Source of the DNA: Dimargaris cristalligena
Taxonomy: Eukaryota; Kickxellomycota; Dimargaritomycetes; Dimargaritales; Dimargaritaceae
Length of the DNA: 22,554 nucleotides
Direction of reading: 5' to 3'
Assembly: GCA_027576995.1 (NCBI GenBank)
Contig: JANBQC010000317.1
Location: 1 to 22,554 of the forward strand
Position 1 is the first letter of the stretch; each line of letters begins with the position of its first letter. Position numbers and translations under genes: made by a program. Of this stretch, positions 20,844 to 22,554 are shown piece after piece. The notes beneath the pieces were generated by a model. The model was not told the DNA's origin and did not search any database. It saw only the letters and a program-made list of their open reading frames with translations.

Positions 20844-21342
20844 CTCTGGTAGATTTTTATCAATGGCCAAGCCCCCTTCCGACTAAAATGGTGACAAACG
20901 AGGCCCAAAAATGACGAGGAATGAGGGGAAAGAAAGGAGAGGGAGACCGAAAAAGAGGGAGAACGGCTAAATGAGGAGGAGGAGTAGAGTCAGCCCAAGC
21001 TGGCGTTAGGTTTCCCACTCCCACTCCCGCTGCTTCACTCTCTTTGCCGATCCACATCAACTTCCGTTAGCACAGCCCTCTCCCTACTATTGCTATTCTT
21101 TATTATTGTTATACTTCATTTTTCACCTCTCCACCCTCCCTTTCCCCCTTGTATTCTTTACCTTTTTTACCAATGTTCCTTATAAATCCCCCCCTTAGTA
21201 TCTTTTTGTTGACATAGCTTAACACTGGTTTGCCGGTGACCTAATTTATACTCTCGACTCGACTATTGCAATGTCAGCTACTTGAGGAGGTCCACCGAGG
21301 TATAGTCCCCGACGGGTATTGTGTGGCCTCCCACTTACCCAA

Positions 21343-21362
21343 CCACACCACACCACACCACC
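21343..21362. repeat. (CCACA)4 pentamer repeat
   Basis: Three exact CCACA units plus one CCACC. Confidence 0.9.
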
Positions 21363-22105
21363 TGGTGCTGCCAACACCAGGCCAGTCCCGTTGGGTTCTC
21401 CGCAGGGTATATTAGTCGCTACCATGCATAGTGCAGGGCATCTCCCCCACAGCCCAACCCTCACGGCCAACTGCAAGGCAAATGAAAAACTTCACCCCAC
21501 CGTAACAGTTCTCGTTCACATTCTTTGTCTCCTCTTCCCTTTTCTCTCCCCGCACTCCACACACGCTCACGCTCATATCGGGTGATTGCCAATGTAAATT
21601 TAAAATACCCCCTCAAAAAAATAAATATAAACATCGTTCAAGACCAACCAACTAACTAACTGACTAGCTGACGACTGGCCGTCCCGAACATCTTGGTCGA
21701 AGTGCGCACCCCTTCTCCCCAAGGGGAGGGAGGGTTTACCCCGTTACTGTCGATTTTTCCACACCGATGTATAGTACAGTCTACACCCGTGCTGTCCACT
21801 CTACTCTACTCTGCCCTCCCCTTCTCTTCCTTCCACATCAGTCTTATCATGTCGTGATGCACCGATACAACCACCGATGGATTAGCATCCCAACCACTAT
21901 CACCACTTATGCCTCGACATGGGGTAGGTGAATAATTGGGAATCCCCATTTAATGGAGGCCAAGGAGGAGGAAGAGGGGTGGTCGGTATCCTACACCCCA
22001 TTTCTACATCACCCTCCCCATCCCCATCATAACCACAAACTATAGACTGGGATCATCCTAAACATCACTCCGGGGATTCTCCTTTTCATTTCCCCACCCC
22101 CATTT

Positions 22106-22118
22106 TATATATATATAT
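22106..22118. repeat. Short TA microsatellite
   Basis: 13 bases of alternating T and A within a longer AT-rich segment. Confidence 0.9.
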
Positions 22119-22329
22119 GTCTATATACTTACCAACCTCTTTTTATATACAACCCCCTTTCCCTCATCATTATTGACCAGCGCACGCTCAGTCCCAAATT
22201 GGTGAGATGCACGTGGCATACATTACTTCCGTGGATCCTGTGGGGTTTATATATGAAAATGGCCAGAGCCTCCTGCCTCATAGGTGATGGCGATGGTGGT
22301 GATAGTGGCGAAACTAAACCACCATTCCT

Positions 22330-22347
22330 CCCTCCCTCCCCCTCCCC
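22330..22347 (-). other. Minus-strand G-quadruplex motif with one-base loops
   Basis: C-runs of 3, 3, 5 and 4 are each separated by a single T, so the minus strand has four G-runs with single-A loops. Quadruplexes with one-base loops are the most stable parallel type. Confidence 0.75.
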
Positions 22348-22554
22348 ACACACGGCGCATAAACCAAGTGCACTAGTTAACTAATGAACTATACGAGAGC
22401 CGACAAGGAGGTTGTGAGTGATAAATAAATCCCGCCATTTTCCGCCACAGTCCGCCGGGTCACCCAATTGGTATCTTAAGCCACAGTGGCGGTTTAACTG
22501 GGTTTCTAGTGAACGGCGAGAGGGGGACGGGAAATGAAGAAATGGTGGGGGGGG

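Larger units (their letters stand above)
15440..22554. other. Gene-poor region of purine/pyrimidine tracts and microsatellites
   Basis: Plus-strand purine-rich stretches (about 15770-15830, 16150-16200, 16570-16620, 19860-19990, 20100-20180, 20880-21000) alternate with pyrimidine-rich ones (20570-20660, 21010-21200, 21490-21560, 21690-22100). Reading frames are 125 codons or fewer and none is recognised. Isolated splice-like signals on the minus strand between 16.6 and 18.5 kb could mark short exons, but I could not join them into a protein. Confidence 0.5.

Overview
The window looks like nuclear DNA of a eukaryote, most likely a filamentous or early-diverging fungus. The evidence is two protein genes, each split by one GT-AG intron with a GTAAGT donor and a CTAAC branch-site candidate, long pyrimidine-rich leaders, TATA boxes, microsatellites and wide gene-poor spacers. 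There are no bacterial-style operons or Shine-Dalgarno sites. The species cannot be told from the sequence; a zoopagomycotan or kickxellomycotan fungus is a guess.

Only two genes can be supported, both on the plus strand and both encoding arrestin-fold (alpha-arrestin-like) proteins. Gene 1 (2667-2748 joined to 3074-6333; 1113 aa) has an arrestin core of about 330 residues and a disordered tail of about 790 residues. The tail carries a PP1-docking-type motif, proline-rich and acidic stretches, and a C-terminal helix. Gene 2 (10967-11045 joined to 11211-12703; 523 aa) is a shorter paralogue with an insertion in its C-terminal arrestin domain. In both genes the reading frame that is open on inspection starts with a non-ATG codon. 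The true ATG lies in an 80-nt first exon that had to be found by hand. The intron sits at the same place and phase in both genes, right after an I-x-G motif, so the genes are probably related by duplication. Neither has a PPxY motif.

Layout: 1-76 is the end of a small transposon-like repeat; 87-165 is a tRNA-like relic; 166-1757 shows nothing recognisable apart from one hairpin; 1758-2666 is an ATG-free pyrimidine-rich promoter/leader; then gene 1; 6334-10405 is a 4-kb spacer with a palindrome-rich part near 8.2-9.9 kb; 10406-10966 is the TATA box and ATG-free leader of gene 2; then gene 2; 12704-15417 is an AT-rich spacer with two full copies of a 136-140 bp MITE flanked by TA; 15418-22554 is a 7-kb stretch rich in purine/pyrimidine tracts, microsatellites and G-quadruplex motifs, with no gene I can support.

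The least expected findings are the MITE family, the AUG-depleted leaders of both genes, and the arrestin that may carry its own PP1 phosphatase docking site. I see no CRISPR array, defence island, biosynthetic cluster, rRNA gene or intact transposase.
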